From Leptodontidium sp. MPI-SDFR-AT-0119 (taxonomy: Eukaryota > Ascomycota > Leotiomycetes > Helotiales > Leptodontidiaceae), in NCBI GenBank assembly GCA_020726505.1, contig JAHLEZ010000018.1, positions 682,001 through 746,000 on the forward strand: a stretch of 64,000 nt of DNA, written 5' to 3'. The notes below the pieces were generated by a model. That model worked only from the letters and a program-made list of their open reading frames with translations. It had not been told where the DNA came from and searched no databases. Shown piece after piece: positions 35,251 through 48,158 of this stretch. Position 1 is the stretch's first letter; each line of letters opens with the position of its first letter. Both the position numbers and the translations under genes were made by a program.

Positions 35251-37998
35251 TAAAAGGGGGACAGGCGGCTTAACGACTTATATAATAACGTTAATTAAGT
35301 AATATTTATAATTAGTAAGAGGTCACTTTAATTATCTTAGTATTAATAATAAGAGGGACAAAGTTACTACTTAATATATTAGTTCGTTACTTTTATTTAG
35401 CCGTTAATGTTTAGGTTATACGCTGTTATTAGCTTTACTTTAGTTCTAAGGATACGATATTACTCCTTCTAAAAGGAGGAGACGAACTATAGTCTGCGGT
35501 TTAATATAATAAAGTCTAGTATATTAAAGTATTAAGTCTAATAAACGAGGAAGAGAATAGTTATACCTTTAGCCGTAATTATATTATTATAAGGTATTAA
35601 GACCGGTTTCTTAAATAAGCGATTAATAATAACTATAGCGAAGTTATAGTCGTACTTATTTAGCGGCAATTTCGTAAAGTCTATTATAAGGTATTAATAC
35701 GACTAAGTAGGGATTAATAAGGGGTATAAGAAGCCAGGGGTCTTATCTTTACAGGCTTTTTATCGAGAATAACTACAGTGTATTACGTACTAAGCTATAT
35801 TTGTAGTAAGGCCGTTCTAATAATATTTACGACTTCATAATGCCTTTATCTTTCTAATCCCTGCGTATACTATTAAAGGTTAAGAATATATATAGTAAAT
35901 AAGTGTCGTACGAAGCTCTAGCGGTTTTAAGGGTACTTTTAGGCGGCCTTAAAAAAGTAACTTGTCGTTTACTAACTCGTAATTTAATAATTACTCCCTA
36001 GCTTTTTGTCAAAGAAGCTCTAGCGAAAGCGAAGTCTTATTAACTAAAAGCACTTAGTTAATCACGTCGTATTTCGCGATATTATATACTACTATAAAAT
36101 TAAGGTTTAACTCCTCTGTAGTAAACGTCTCTAAGTCGATTAACACAGCCTCTTACTCTAAAGCTTATTTTATTTCAAGAGGTACTAGAGACGCCGTTAA
36201 AGCCATAGTTATACACGAGTCTAACTATATTAAATCGGGGGTTTTACTACTAAGCGCTCTAAAAGAGTCTTAATAAGTCCGTTGCTGCTATTATAAAGGC
36301 ATTTTCGGGAAAAAGGTACGTGTATTTATAAGTCTCAGCAAGGGAGGCTCAAGTAAGGGGCGTTAGCGCTTTAGAAGTGTTACGTCTAGTGCCTTTATTA
36401 CTAAAAGAAGAAGTCGCGAGGGTTATAGTAAGTCGATAGTAATTAACTAAAGATCCGCCGTGACTAAAAGGTCGATTTTATTAGTCGGGATTAATTATTA
36501 GCTATAAATAGCCCGCTTCTGCGCCTCTATCGCCGTGAGGTCTTAGCCCCGTCGAGAGAGGGTATCGGCTAACGTATTAGTCGTCCCGGTATAATATATA
36601 ATCGTAAAATAAAAGTTTATAAAGAACTTAGCCTATTAAGCTTACTTAGCTGTAAGGTCCTTAGTAATTATAAAGTACTTTAGGGCTTAGTAATTTATAT
36701 AAACAAGGACATTTTTCTAAGTACTTAAGAGCTTTAAGTAATATTACTTAAATAACTAAAAAATCGTTAGTATTTCTTTGTTGTAAATCGAATAGTTAAG
36801 CTCAAGGTCTATTATAATCTTAGAAAAGTATCTTATAAGGTAAAAGGTACTATCTTCTTAAAGTTAAGATAAAATCCTAATAACGACTTTATTAGAAGAG
36901 TTAGTCTTTAGTCGTATTTACTTAGTAAGGTCGTAGTAACGAAGAACTAGTGTAAACTAAAAAGCTTCCTAAAGAGTCTCCTAAGTGTTCTTATAAGCGT
37001 TATTAAAGATAAAGGGAACGTCTTTTCTAATAAGTATTATAAGAAGTCGTGTAATACAATTATAATCTTTAATAAACCGGCAGTAAAAATTATAAAAGCT
37101 AAGGTAACTTTATATACCTTATAAGTTATTAGTGTATTATTAGTCCTTAATTACATTAATCTTTTCTAGGTTTATTTTTATATTATTGACTTTAATAATA
37201 AATCTTAAGAACTTAGTCTTTTATACGCTAAACTTAGACTTCTTAATATTAACTTAAAGTCCGTGCGCTTATAGTATTACTATAACCTTTTTAATATAAG
37301 TCTTATATTCCTCCGGAGTAGACAAATATATTAAGATATCGTTTATATAAGCCGCGTAGAAGTCGTCGAGGTACTTTATAAGGATATCGTTAATAAAACA
37401 CTAAAAAGTCGCTGAATTATTTATAAGGCTAAAGGGAAGGATCTTATATTTATATATATTATATTAAGTATAAAAGGTCGTATAATCTTCGCTCTCGGGG
37501 GATATATAAATATAATAAAAAGCTTATTAAATATTAAGCTTCGTAAAGACCTTTGTCTTATAAATACGTATTATTATCTTATTAATTAAAGGGATTAAGT
37601 ACAAGTCCTTCTTTAATAAAGTATTAAGCTTCTAGTAGTTAATATATAGCTAGAGACTATTATTAGTTTTCTTAGTAAAGAGAATAAGGGCCGTATATAA
37701 TATACTAAAGGGCTTAATAAAACCCTTGTGTAAGTTATTAATAATATATTATTTAGTCTTTAATAATTATTCTTTAGTTATACACTAAAGAGGTTTAAAA
37801 GACAAGTCGTTCTCTTTAGTAAGCTTAATTTAGTAGTCTACGCCTTAGCGATGCGTTAGTAGTTCGTTAGAGGCTCGCCAGGAGAAGAGAGGGGTATACT
37901 CTTAATACTCTGCCGGGAGCTTCTTACTTATTAGCTCGTTATCTTACGCGTACTTAGCCTTTAGGGCCTCATTTAGGGTTAAGTCTCTATTTATTAAT
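35251..37998 (-). pseudogene. Gypsy-2 integrase and RT/RNase H region
   Basis: This continues Gypsy-2 after Copia-2 and is collinear with 4147-4756 and 12,422-14,490 of Gypsy-1. It contains the single TCTTT site (35849-35853) where Copia-1 entered the other copy. On minus, RT has YLDDFYAAYINDILIYL at about 37,324-37,380, keeping an Asp that Gypsy-1 has lost. It stops abruptly near 37,998 (after CTCTATTTATTAATG), where unrelated Copia-4 sequence begins. Confidence 0.65.
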
Positions 37999-37999
37999 G

Positions 38000-40900
38000 T
38001 ATATAGCGTAGTATATAAACTAGTACTATATTAATATTAATTAGTAGTAAGCTTATATTATTAACCTTACTATAAATAGAAAAGGTCTTAGGTTATAAAG
38101 CGAATTCTAGGCTTTAACTTAAGGAGTACTTAATTATATTTTCCTTAAAGGGCATTTTACCTTTTTTAAATTATAGAGGGAAGGCTACTTCTCTCTTAAA
38201 ACTCGACTAAGACTATCGCACGTTAAAAAAGAGCTATTATAATATAATAGTCACTCTACGAAGATTATTAAGTTAATATCCTTAAATCTAGAACTTTAGA
38301 CCTTTAAGAAACTTATCTAGGAACTTATTAGATTACTTATAAATCGCATTTAATATAATAGTAAATACTTTAGACTGTACCCTAGAGCTAGAATTAACTT
38401 TAGAAATTATTAATGTTATAGTTATACTTAAGGAGAGAGTAAATCTTAATTTAGATTTCTTAATAGACATAATAGTATATTTATAGAAGTTTAAGGAGGA
38501 CTTCTATAATAGATACCTTAAAGGAGAGTTCCTTTTCTAAGACTTTTAAGAGTACTTTAAGAATTAAACGACAAATAAGTTCAGGTTAATTAAGACAATA
38601 AAATGTACGTGTCTTAGGGACGACCTACGAGCCTTTAGCGTATTCGTACGACGTATTAAGAGAACAAGGACGGTAGATGCTTTAGTAGAAACAGTATAAG
38701 CTAAGGAAAATTTGTAACTAAAGGACTAAATAAAGATATAAATTCGGAATTACCCCGAATTAGTACTGAATCACATCTGGGAATTAGTCTCTCGTTTATT
38801 ATTACTAATCTTAATAATACTTTAATAAAATTAACCCCTAATGTCTTTATAATATTAATTAGAGGTAATTATTTATTTTATAAAGGAAGACACTCTTTTA
38901 GAAGGGACAAGAACGAGGCCTATAGAGACGATTTAGCTATTAAGATTACTTAAGATCTCCCTTACTAAAGGAGATAAGGCTGAAGATCTATATAATATAA
39001 CCCCCCCGCCTATAGTTCTAAAAAAGGAGTTCTTATTTACTCCTAAGAGAGATCTCCTAAGTAATCTCTACTCGTGGAAATTAAATAACTACGTGTTACT
39101 AAATCTCACACTAACGCTAATAATATACCCACGGGACAAGTTATTACTACTATTCAAGGTTCCTATAACTACTAGACTATATATAAAGTTAATTCGGCTA
39201 TTATAATATATTATAAATCTATTAACCTTAAACTAAGTAAAATCGTTAGTAAACCTTACTAAGATATATACTAAGGAACTCTAATATAATAGAGACAAAG
39301 ACTACTTAAATAAAAAGCTTTATATTTTTACTAACTTATATTAAAAAGTATTAGTTAAGACTAAGGTCTAAAACCGAGCCTTTCCGTTAATACTACGAGA
39401 TAGAGCTAGTTTGTACTATTACCGGTACCTTTAAAATAAGGGGTACTTATTTAATAAGCTTATTAAGACGACTCGCGAACACTTTAAGACAGAAGAGAGA
39501 GTTAATAAGTTCCTTAGCTAATAGTTTAATTTAACCTTTTTATTATTTTAAGAGGAGCTTTATTAGACGAGAAAACTAATACTAACTTAATTAAAGAACT
39601 TTATTAAAGAATTACAAAGTATTTAATTTAGCCTAAAGGACGATAATATATAAAACGATAAGATACTTTATAATAAGCTCGTGTAAGGAGTAATAAGGAA
39701 CCCCCTCTTTAAGATAGCCTTATTTTAAGTACCCCTTACCTTCCTTACGTTAATAAATAGTCTTTACTCCGCCGTTAGTATTAAAATAACTCATAACTCG
39801 GGATCGAGGGTAAGTAAGTACTCCAGAACTAATATAAATCACTACTAATCTTATATTATAAATAAGGCGGCTTATTACTCTAACTATAAGATGAAATTTT
39901 CAAGTAGAAACAAACGTAAAGACAAATTTTAGCTTATACTAAATTATATAGGCTATATTATTTATAAGAAAATAGATTACTATAATAGTCGCTACTTAGA
40001 CAAAGAGTAAATAGCGTCTAAGGCAAGATACTTCGTAGCGCGTAAAGCTAAAGGAGTAAAAGCTATAAATAAAACCTTTAGAAGCTAATTAACTTATATT
40101 AAGGGGATTAACCCTAATTCAGACTAGAACCGGACTATATTTAGATATTATTTAGGAAACTACTAAGATATAGATTTAGACACTTTAATAAATATTAACA
40201 ATTCTTTAGAGAGCTTTAACGACGATAATAATAATAGCACTATAAACTTCACGACTATATTTATAATAAGTGAAGTATAATATAATACACGAGAAGTTAT
40301 AAGGCAACTTAAGGAGAAGAAGGCTACTTATATCCTAGAAAGCAAAATCAAGAGACTCACTCTTAATAAAGCCTACGTAATATAATAAATAAATAAATTC
40401 TTTTACGGCTTATTAATTAATATAAGGGCATTTAATAAAAACACAGGAGGGATTAACTAGCTACAAGTATTATAATAAATTTAAGATGTTAAGTTTAATA
40501 CTAGCCAAGTAAGCTAAAGCCGGATCACATTTAGTACCGGTTCGCGGCCGTCCCTAAGAGTTACTATAATTAATACTTCGGCTAAAGAAATAGACTTCTA
40601 AATCGTAAACGTAAATATCCCGTTTCTAGTTTACTTATAATAATTAAATACACTTAACGCGTAATATAATAACTTACGTAATATCTTAATTTAAGGTAAT
40701 AAGAAGTACTTAATTATATAGTAATATAGGCATTTATAGTTACTTTTAGATCAATATTATTAATTACTAGACACTTCGACCAAAATAATAAATACATGCC
40801 ACTTAACTAAGCTAAAAATACGTCGGCTTTATAGGCGTTTCGGGTACCCTTCAGTGAGGCGCCTATAGTACTTACTAGACTAAGCTGGCTATAAGCCTAA

Positions 40901-43620
40901 TTCAGACGTTATATTAAGGGTTAAGGAGATATATAAGTACTACTAAAAACACACAAATACTTCGCACAAGTTCCGCTTTAAGTTATAAGACGACGTCGTC
41001 TTTAATTATATAGTTTACGTTAATATTATAATATTTAGAGAATAATATACCTTTTATATAATAAATAAGGCAATAGGTTTTAATGTAGCGAAACTACTCT
41101 AAAAGGCCCCTAGTTCGGCTATAATTTAGGCTACCTTTAACGTATTTAAGTTAATATAAATTAACACTTACCTTAGACCTTTAGATTTTGTTATATACGA
41201 CTATAATACTAATTTCAATTCTAAGGAGTTTCGGAGTATACTTAGATCTATAAATAGTACCCGTAAGTTAGTACTTATAAAAGTATATTATTTAATTAAT
41301 AAAGTTAAGCGATACTACCGCCTATTACGCCGTGTCTATGAAATCGTTACTAAAGAGCACCTTAAGTTAAGCGACAAAGACTGACTATAAATAGTAGTAA
41401 AAGTAGTAAATAATATAACTAGACTTAATAAACTTATTTTTATATTACTTGTTTTTAGTATATATCTTAAAATAATAAAGTTAGACTCCTTAAATCTGTT
41501 AGTCGAGTAACGTGTGGCTATAATTAAGAAAGCTATAAAGGAGGTATAGAAAATTTATATTACACGTAGAGTTAATAATATATTAGCCACGCGAAACAGC
41601 CTTAAAATTACTTATATTCACGATCTCTACTTTAATAATTAAGTTCTAATATATCGGGAGGGTAAAAGATAAATAAGACTTTATGATTTCTTAGGTATTA
41701 AGGGAGAATTATATAAGATCGACATAAGAAATAAAAGAATACGTATATTCTAATCGACTATAGTTTATCCCTTTAAAATAGACACTTTTAGTATTAAATA
41801 ATAAAAAGAAAACTTACTAAAGGATATTTATAAGTAGTATTTAAGATCCCTGGTTAAAAACGCCACTGAAATAATACCGAATTTACCCCGAATTACTATC
41901 GAAATTCTATTTACGAAATATATTTTAGATTTACTAACTATTAATAACAATTATAATATTAAAGTGTTTCTAATTAAGAAAGAGACAAGGGACTAGGAGT
42001 TATTTATTAAACTTCGCGCTAAAGGGAAGATTATAGCGCTTAGACTATTATTTTAATAGTTTTAAAGGACAAAATATAAAGTACTTATTAAAAGGGGTGT
42101 TTTTATACTTATTTATAAAGACGACCTTAAAGTAAAAGGCTACTATATCTTTAAGTCAAGAATAATAAACGAGGTCAAAGGCAAGGAGACGTTAGCTCTA
42201 TATAAGAAGTTAAAACTAATAATTTAATACTTTAATAATAAAGAGAAGAGAAAGATTTTAACTTAGTCTCTAACAATCTAACGATCTAGTCAGCGGTTAC
42301 TTATATTTTTAGCCGCTATTATTAAGTACTTAAATCGCCTCTAAAACTAGTCCGAATCTTATTTAATTATTAAGGACATCACTTAAGCTTATGTCTAAGT
42401 AAAGATAAGGCTTCTCTAAGATATTTTTATATAACTATTAAAAGAGATCGTAGGAGATTTCCCTCTTAATATAATATTTATAGTAGTACTACTATTATAT
42501 AATATACTTAAGTCTAGAAACTATTAATTTAATATATACTACAAACATTATATAAGGAACTTATAAATAGAGACCTTAATATACGACTTATACTTACTAA
42601 TTAATACTAAAAAGAGTTATAACTTTAAAGTCGTAAGAATATAAATAGACGACACGTTAATTCTAGGAAATAAAGACTTTTTAATAAGAGAGTAAGATAA
42701 AATTACTAAGACTAGTTTTCTAATAAAGCCGATATAAGTACTACTCCTTACTGAAACTATTACGTTTAATAAATATACTATTTTTATAGACAGGGACAGC
42801 CTCTATATATTATAAAAGGGTCAAGAAGTAAGGCTAGAGCTAGTCGACGTAAGAAAGGAGGACTATAAGAAGGTCTATAGAGAGTAATAAGCTTATATAG
42901 CTTATCTTATTATTATTTATTAGCCGGAAGTAACATTTAATTTCTTAGTCGTAATATAACACTAAGATCCGACAAAAGACGACGTTAAGGCCTTAAACTT
43001 ACGCCTTAAATAATAAGTAGATAACTTAGAGAGAGGACTTCGATACATACTAGTTAACTTATAGTCCGCGAAGGTTTATATTTTTATAGATAGTTCTTTT
43101 ATTAATAATAAAGACTTAAGTTCACAAATAAGTTTTGTATTAATAATTAGTACTGAAATAGTAAGAGATACGTAATTTACCTTAACTAGTAACATTATAT
43201 ATACTAGCTCAATAAAATATAAGAGAGTAACTCGTATAGTACTCGCATTAGAGTTATATACTATAATAACTAATATTGATATATTAATCTCTCTTAATAC
43301 TACTATTAATATAATAACTAACAAGCTTAGTATCTTATGTCTTCTTATTATTATTTACACGGATTCTTTATCCCTTTATAAGTATATTATTAAGCTTAAT
43401 ACGACAAAAGAGAAACGCTTAATAATTGATATTATAGTTATTCGTTAATTATATAAGCGCAGAGAGCTAACAGAGGTTCGATGGATTAATAGCGTTAATA
43501 ATCCTACTAACGCTATAATAAAGAGTACTCTAAATAAGGCTCTTTGGGATTTTATTAACACTAATATCCTCACTGTTAAAATAGAGGGTTAAGTTTAATA
43601 GTTAATTTAGACTAATAATA
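38000..43620 (+). pseudogene. Copia-4 gag-pol polyprotein (RIP-degraded)
   Basis: On + the RT is recognised by a VDDTLILG-type segment at about 42,645-42,668, here read IDDTLILGNKDFL. It is followed by the Copia RNase H with DSSFINNKDLSSQISF at about 43,091-43,135, KYKRVTRIVLALELY near 43,220, and YTDSLSLYKY...KEKRLIIDI...REL-TEVRWIN to about 43,500. Gag and integrase lie upstream in heavily mutated sequence. This RT/RNase H subtype (VDD, DLSSQ) differs from the YVDD type of Copia-1 to -3, so Copia-4 belongs to another Copia lineage. Confidence 0.65.
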
Positions 43621-43779
43621 AAGGGGTTTCTCTTACACTTGTTAATTTTTTAGTTATTTATATATTTCCTTGTAACTCTTATTTTATTAATTTATTACTT
43701 GCGATTATTTTTATATTTAGTTAATTTATAAAGTCAGAAACACACTCGATTTAGTTCTAAATACCCTCTAATTTAAAGT

Positions 43780-44760
43780 ACTAATAGGCGGCCTTACGAC
43801 GACACTTTAATAAGGACAAACTACTAGTTTTATTATAAGGGACTACTCTCGTATAATAGTATAAAGAAAGTGCCGCCATAAAGAACTTACTACGAAGTTA
43901 ATCTAAAATAAGGCCGAATACTTTACGAATATATATTTAAAAGAGCCTTCTCCTTTATACTATTATAGCGACTTCGGCGAGAGCGCTTAGTAAGAGGGGC
44001 ATCTTCACTACCGTCCTCCTCCTTACTACGCTTAATAGCGACGGTAGAGACGGTAGTAAAGAGCCGATCTAAGATTAGTATTGTCTCTTATATTATAGTA
44101 TTATTAATACTTAAGGCTTTAATATTAAAAAGGAATAAGGGGGTTAACTTACTACTTACGAGCTAGCTAAGCTAGCGATTTCCTGGCGTAAGGCGCGAGT
44201 CTCCTCTAGTAACACTAATAACACCTCCTTAATATTCTTTAGTACGCTAGCGGCAGCGACTAATAGTGCCGAATTAATTAATTTAGCGGTAATAACGACG
44301 GCTTCTTTATCTTTTACCTCGAGGGCAGTAATTAACCGGACGTACTCCTCGGCTATAAACTAAGGGATCTATTATATGTTAGTAATTATATATTCAGAGA
44401 GGTTTCGATAGTAATTCGGATATAATTTAGAGGGAAAAGAAAATAAAAATACTTACTAAGTTATAGCGGGACTTCTTCTTTACGTAATATACACACTTTT
44501 TACTCTTAAGATTATTAAAGACATAGTCGTAAGACAGAGTCTTTACGAGGAGACGGACGTACTAAATATAACATTTTTAGTAAGCGACGTTAAGGGCTCT
44601 TATAGGAATTAGTGTAAGTACTGTTTTTAGTTAATATATTATTTCCCTACTAAACTATCTCCGAAGAGTATATTTACTTTTAAATTGTTTATTTAATTTA
44701 ATATAGTCTTCTCAGAAATGTCAGTTTTTAAGTTATATTAAACGAATTAAAGAGATCGGA
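43780..44760 (-). pseudogene. Copia-4 antisense accessory ORF (Cys-motif protein)
   Basis: On minus, opposite to pol and downstream of RNase H, a degraded frame reads NNLKSKKCVYYVKKKSRY at about 44,463-44,515. With two TAT/TAC codons taken as former Cys codons it becomes KKC-x2-C-x6-C. Downstream is EEYVRLITALEVKDKEAVV, an Ala/Leu helix and EETRALRQEIASLAS ending near 44,165. This matches the Cys motif plus C-terminal helix layout of the ORFs in Copia-1 to -3, although sequence identity is low. Confidence 0.4.
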
Positions 44761-45329
44761 GAGTAATATACGTATAATAATTATATATATATTTACTAAA
44801 GAGATTCTAAACCTTTAAGGGGAGGCGACATATATATCTATCACGTTATATAATACTAGGGGTTCCTATTATTACTAGTTCTCGCTTAACCTCGCTTTTA
44901 CGCCTCGTTATATTCGGACCCCTTTCGGAGTACTTTTAGGGCACTATTAGATCGGGATTAAACGTTATTAGATACTCTATTATTTTATTTATTATTTCTT
45001 ATATATTACTTATTATTTACTTCTATATATATTAAAAATAGTTTTTCTAAAGGAAGTTTTGCTTATATTAGTCTATAAGTCCTTATATAAGTATACTTCA
45101 GTCTAAAAAAGGGGGTATAAGTTAAAGTCAGAGGTCAGAGCTTAGCCAGACTAGTTTTAGTAGAGATTTAGTAGGGTTTCGTAATATATAGTCTAGCTCT
45201 CCTCGCACTCTCTTAGAACTACACAGATTTTAAACTATACATTTATTACTCTATCGCCATACTCGTATTAGAATATATTCACACATGCGGCGTGGTACAT
45301 GAACCGGTACTGCACCGACATAAAGGCCT

Positions 45330-47857
45330 TAGACTTAAGGGAATCGTCAAGTGCCGCAAGCTTAGCCTGTCTCCGGCGGTGGTCGTTTATGTTGATAAGA
45401 GCGTCCCTTCGTTCTGCGTCAAGTTAGTGAGACTTGACGATTAGCTTATTAGAGCGGTTAATATCGACGAAGATTCGCTAATTAAAGTACGGCTAGACGG
45501 GCATATCTAATGGCTATTCTAGTCGATTATAGTTCTTTATATACGATTACTTTAAGTCGTAATACTCGAGGAACTTCTGGCTTATTAAGACGTTAGTGTT
45601 TCTTAGGTCAATTATTAAGAAGAGGAAGTTGATTCGCCGGCGGTCGATTGTTAAGGTAAATAAGACGGCCGTATTAATTGGCTTGCTTTTCTTACTATTA
45701 TAGCTAATTAAGACAATTAATTAAGGGAAAGATATAAAGGAAATATTAAATTACTTAATAAGTCAGTATACAAAAGAGGTTTTAATAGTACTGAAAATAT
45801 TAACTTTACTATTAATATATATAAGTGTCTTAATAAAGAATCTATTTCTTCTTAATTTAATATTAATTAAGAATTGTCGTCTTTTAATAAGAGTATAGAA
45901 ATTAAAAGCCAAGTTCTTTTATAAGTTATAACTTATATTAAAGTGTAAGTCTTTATTATAACTTAAGAGTTTTTTAATAGCTCGTTAATCTTTAGATCCT
46001 TACTAACGACTAACTAGGAAATCGATTTATTAAGAGCCTAGTCTTTATAGCGCTTAGGACAGTCGCTAGCCTAATAGCCGATCTTATTATAATAAAGACA
46101 AGTATTAAAAGAGACGTCCTTTAGTATAAGAGGAGGTATAAGGGACTTAAGTCGGCGTAAGACAAGTAAAGGAGAGGGCGATCGCTAGTAAAAATCTAAC
46201 GACTGTCTTAGAATCGGGGTCGTATAAGAATACTAGCCATATGCGAGCCTAATAACCGATGCGAGCCTTTGATACAAAAGCTAGTAACTTGATACAAAGC
46301 TAATAACCGATGCGAGCCTCTGATACAAAGCTAGTAACTTGATACAAAGCTAGTAACTTGATACAAAGCTAATAACCGATGCGAGAGCTTGGTATTTGGT
46401 ACTCAAAGTAGTTATATAGACCTAGAAATGTCCCCTCAATAGAATCATCATTCACACCATCATTCTCTATTTCACAGGTCGGGGGTCTTCTTACTATAGT
46501 AGCCGGCGCAGGGGAAGTAGCACGTTAGTTTTCCTTCTTTAAGATGTCGCGCGAGTCGTTAGTATTAAAGGCTACGCTAGGCTAAGCTTTGCGGATCGAG
46601 GCGGCCTCCTCTAAAGTAATATTACGGCTCTCCCGGTCCGTGATAGCCAGGAACTCGTCGAGAGCGGTGTAATTACTGTCTATCTTATACTTCTTAATAT
46701 AGATTATGTGTTTAAAAGTCAGGGATACCTTCTTACATATATCCTTAAACTAGTAAATATAAGCGATTTTACTTATAATAATATATAACGTAAATTTAAT
46801 CTAGAAGTCGTTATATATTATATTTCTTATAGTAAGTTAATTATAGAGTCTCTTAGTAGCTTAGACCCGGTTATAGTCAAAGAATTGTTAGTCTAACGCC
46901 TTTAATACGTCGGCTATTATATTAAAGGTTCTAGTATAGTCGGGATCTATATATTAAAGGATAATAGTCTTAGCTTCGTTAGTAATATATTAAAAGTAAG
47001 CCTTAACTTAAGATATCTTACTTTTAAAGTTACTAAAGTACTCTTTTAAGAATAACTTTATCTCTATCTTTTAGGCATTATATTTAATATCTCCCTTATA
47101 ATTACTAAAGGGGAGTCAGGGGTATTTGACTTTAGAAGGCTTTACTATTAAGATTAATATATCTAGTTTCGGCAAGTAATAGTCGGCGGTTAGCTAGAGG
47201 TCAGCTATAAGAGCACGGGTTAACTAGTCAGAAGAGGGGGAAGAAGTGTAAGTCTCTTAATAGGGGTTATCAATAGTATATTAAGTAAGGGCCTACGTAA
47301 TAGCGGCGGCAATAATAAAGTTAATAAAGTCCTTAATTAATTAATCTACCTTAACTTATTAAGCGGGGGTAAAGCCTTTTATATTAGTAAGCTCCGGCGA
47401 TATGTCGAAGAAACGCTAGGGTTTGTCCTCTAGCTCTGAGTCGAATCTGTCAAAGCTCTTTAGTTCTTTTAAGAGGGTCTCGACTAAAGGGATAAGGGTG
47501 TTAGTGAAGCTTAGCCGTATAAGGGCGCTTCTTTCTCTAGAGCTTCGCCGACGAGGGGGAGAAGTCAGTAGTAGTAATAAAGTAAAGTAAAGAGGTATTT
47601 GAAGTTATTAATTAGTTTATTAATTAAATATACGTTCGAAACAGGGGCGCGTGTTAAGTTATAATAAAGTAAGTTAATTACGAGAGAATATCTAGCTTTC
47701 TTTAAGACAATCTACTACGAGGGCAAAGGAGTACTTATTTATTAAATAGGCCAAGGTATTAAGGCTCGTTATTAACTTACTATAAGGGTAAGTTAATAAG
47801 GCGTAAGACTAAGTAAGATATAACGCTTTATAATAAAGGGGTGTTAGTCTTTTTTTA
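45330..47857 (-). pseudogene. Gypsy-2 gag with zinc knuckle and protease region
   Basis: This is collinear with 14,840-17,416 of Gypsy-1. The zinc knuckle lies at about 46,056-46,115. The leader at 47,590-47,857 ends in the right LTR. The gag is interrupted by a 255-base insertion (about 46,223-46,477) that is absent from Gypsy-1. Point mutations differ from those in Gypsy-1, so the two copies were mutated partly independently. Confidence 0.6.
46223..46477. mobile_element. Insertion with short tandem repeats, free of RIP signature
   Basis: The insert lies in Gypsy-2 gag between two copies of a GGGGTC-containing word (46216-46221 and about 46,481-46,487), perhaps a 6-9 base TSD. It contains alternating units GATACAAAGCTAGTAACTT and GATACAAAGCTAATAACCG plus ATGCGAGCCTCT. 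CA and TG are frequent, unlike the host. It ends in CTCTATTTCACAG, similar to the end of the insertion at 16,665. It is not a CRISPR array, because the units are contiguous and lack unique spacers. Confidence 0.5.
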
Positions 47858-48158
47858 TATTACGGCTAACTAAAGGTTAATATAGCGAGTTAACTTAAGC
47901 TTTATGTTTAGACTTAAGGCTACGCTCAGAATCGAGAAGAAAAGATAAAGAGGGAAAGAGAGCTCTTCGTAAGGGAGGCTCGGGTATATATATATAAAGG
48001 ACCCTCTTAATAGGGCCTAGCGTAATCGAGTGCTATTTACGTCAATATGTCGCAGGCTCGCCACTTAGTCTTCCCTATTAGGCTTAGCGCCGTCGCATAG
48101 CCAGCGATGCTACGAGCCCGTGTCGGTTAGAATACAAGGCGCATCTTAGGTCGTAACA
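47858..48158 (-). repeat. Gypsy right LTR (5' LTR of Gypsy-2)
   Basis: 301 bases, starting TATTACGG and ending TCGTAACA with intact terminal CA. It is followed by TSD AAGTA at 48159-48163. Confidence 0.85.

Larger units (their letters stand above)
37999..45330 (+). mobile_element. Copia-4 (boundaries uncertain)
   Basis: Copia-type pol on + occupies this gap in Gypsy-2. Unlike the other insertions it has no TSD I could find, and about 330 bases of Gypsy-2 are missing at the junction. No 5' LTR is recognised. A possible 3' LTR is 45,116-45,283, preceded by the polypurine tract AAAAAAGGGGG. The element may be 5'-truncated or rearranged after insertion. Confidence 0.55.
3088..48158 (-). mobile_element. 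Gypsy chromovirus block with three LTRs (Gypsy-1 and Gypsy-2), hosting further insertions
   Basis: The block runs LTR (3088-3393), internal region 1, central LTR (17534-17834, preceded by a 117-base partial LTR), internal region 2, LTR (47858-48158). LTR ends are TGTTACG/CGTAACA. Both internal regions are read on minus in the order gag with zinc knuckle, RT/RNase H, integrase, chromodomain, which is Ty3/Gypsy order. Only the outer edges carry the AAGTA TSD, so the tandem structure probably arose by unequal exchange between LTRs of sister copies, not by two insertions. Both copies are RIP-degraded. Copia-1 lies in copy 1; Copia-2 and Copia-4 lie in copy 2. Confidence 0.75.

Noticed and set aside
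43076..43324. 82-codon ORF on minus
   Set aside because: It is antisense to the clearly recognisable Copia-4 RNase H.
46230..46400. Repeats resembling a CRISPR array
   Set aside because: Units are directly contiguous tandem repeats with no unique spacers, in a eukaryotic genome.
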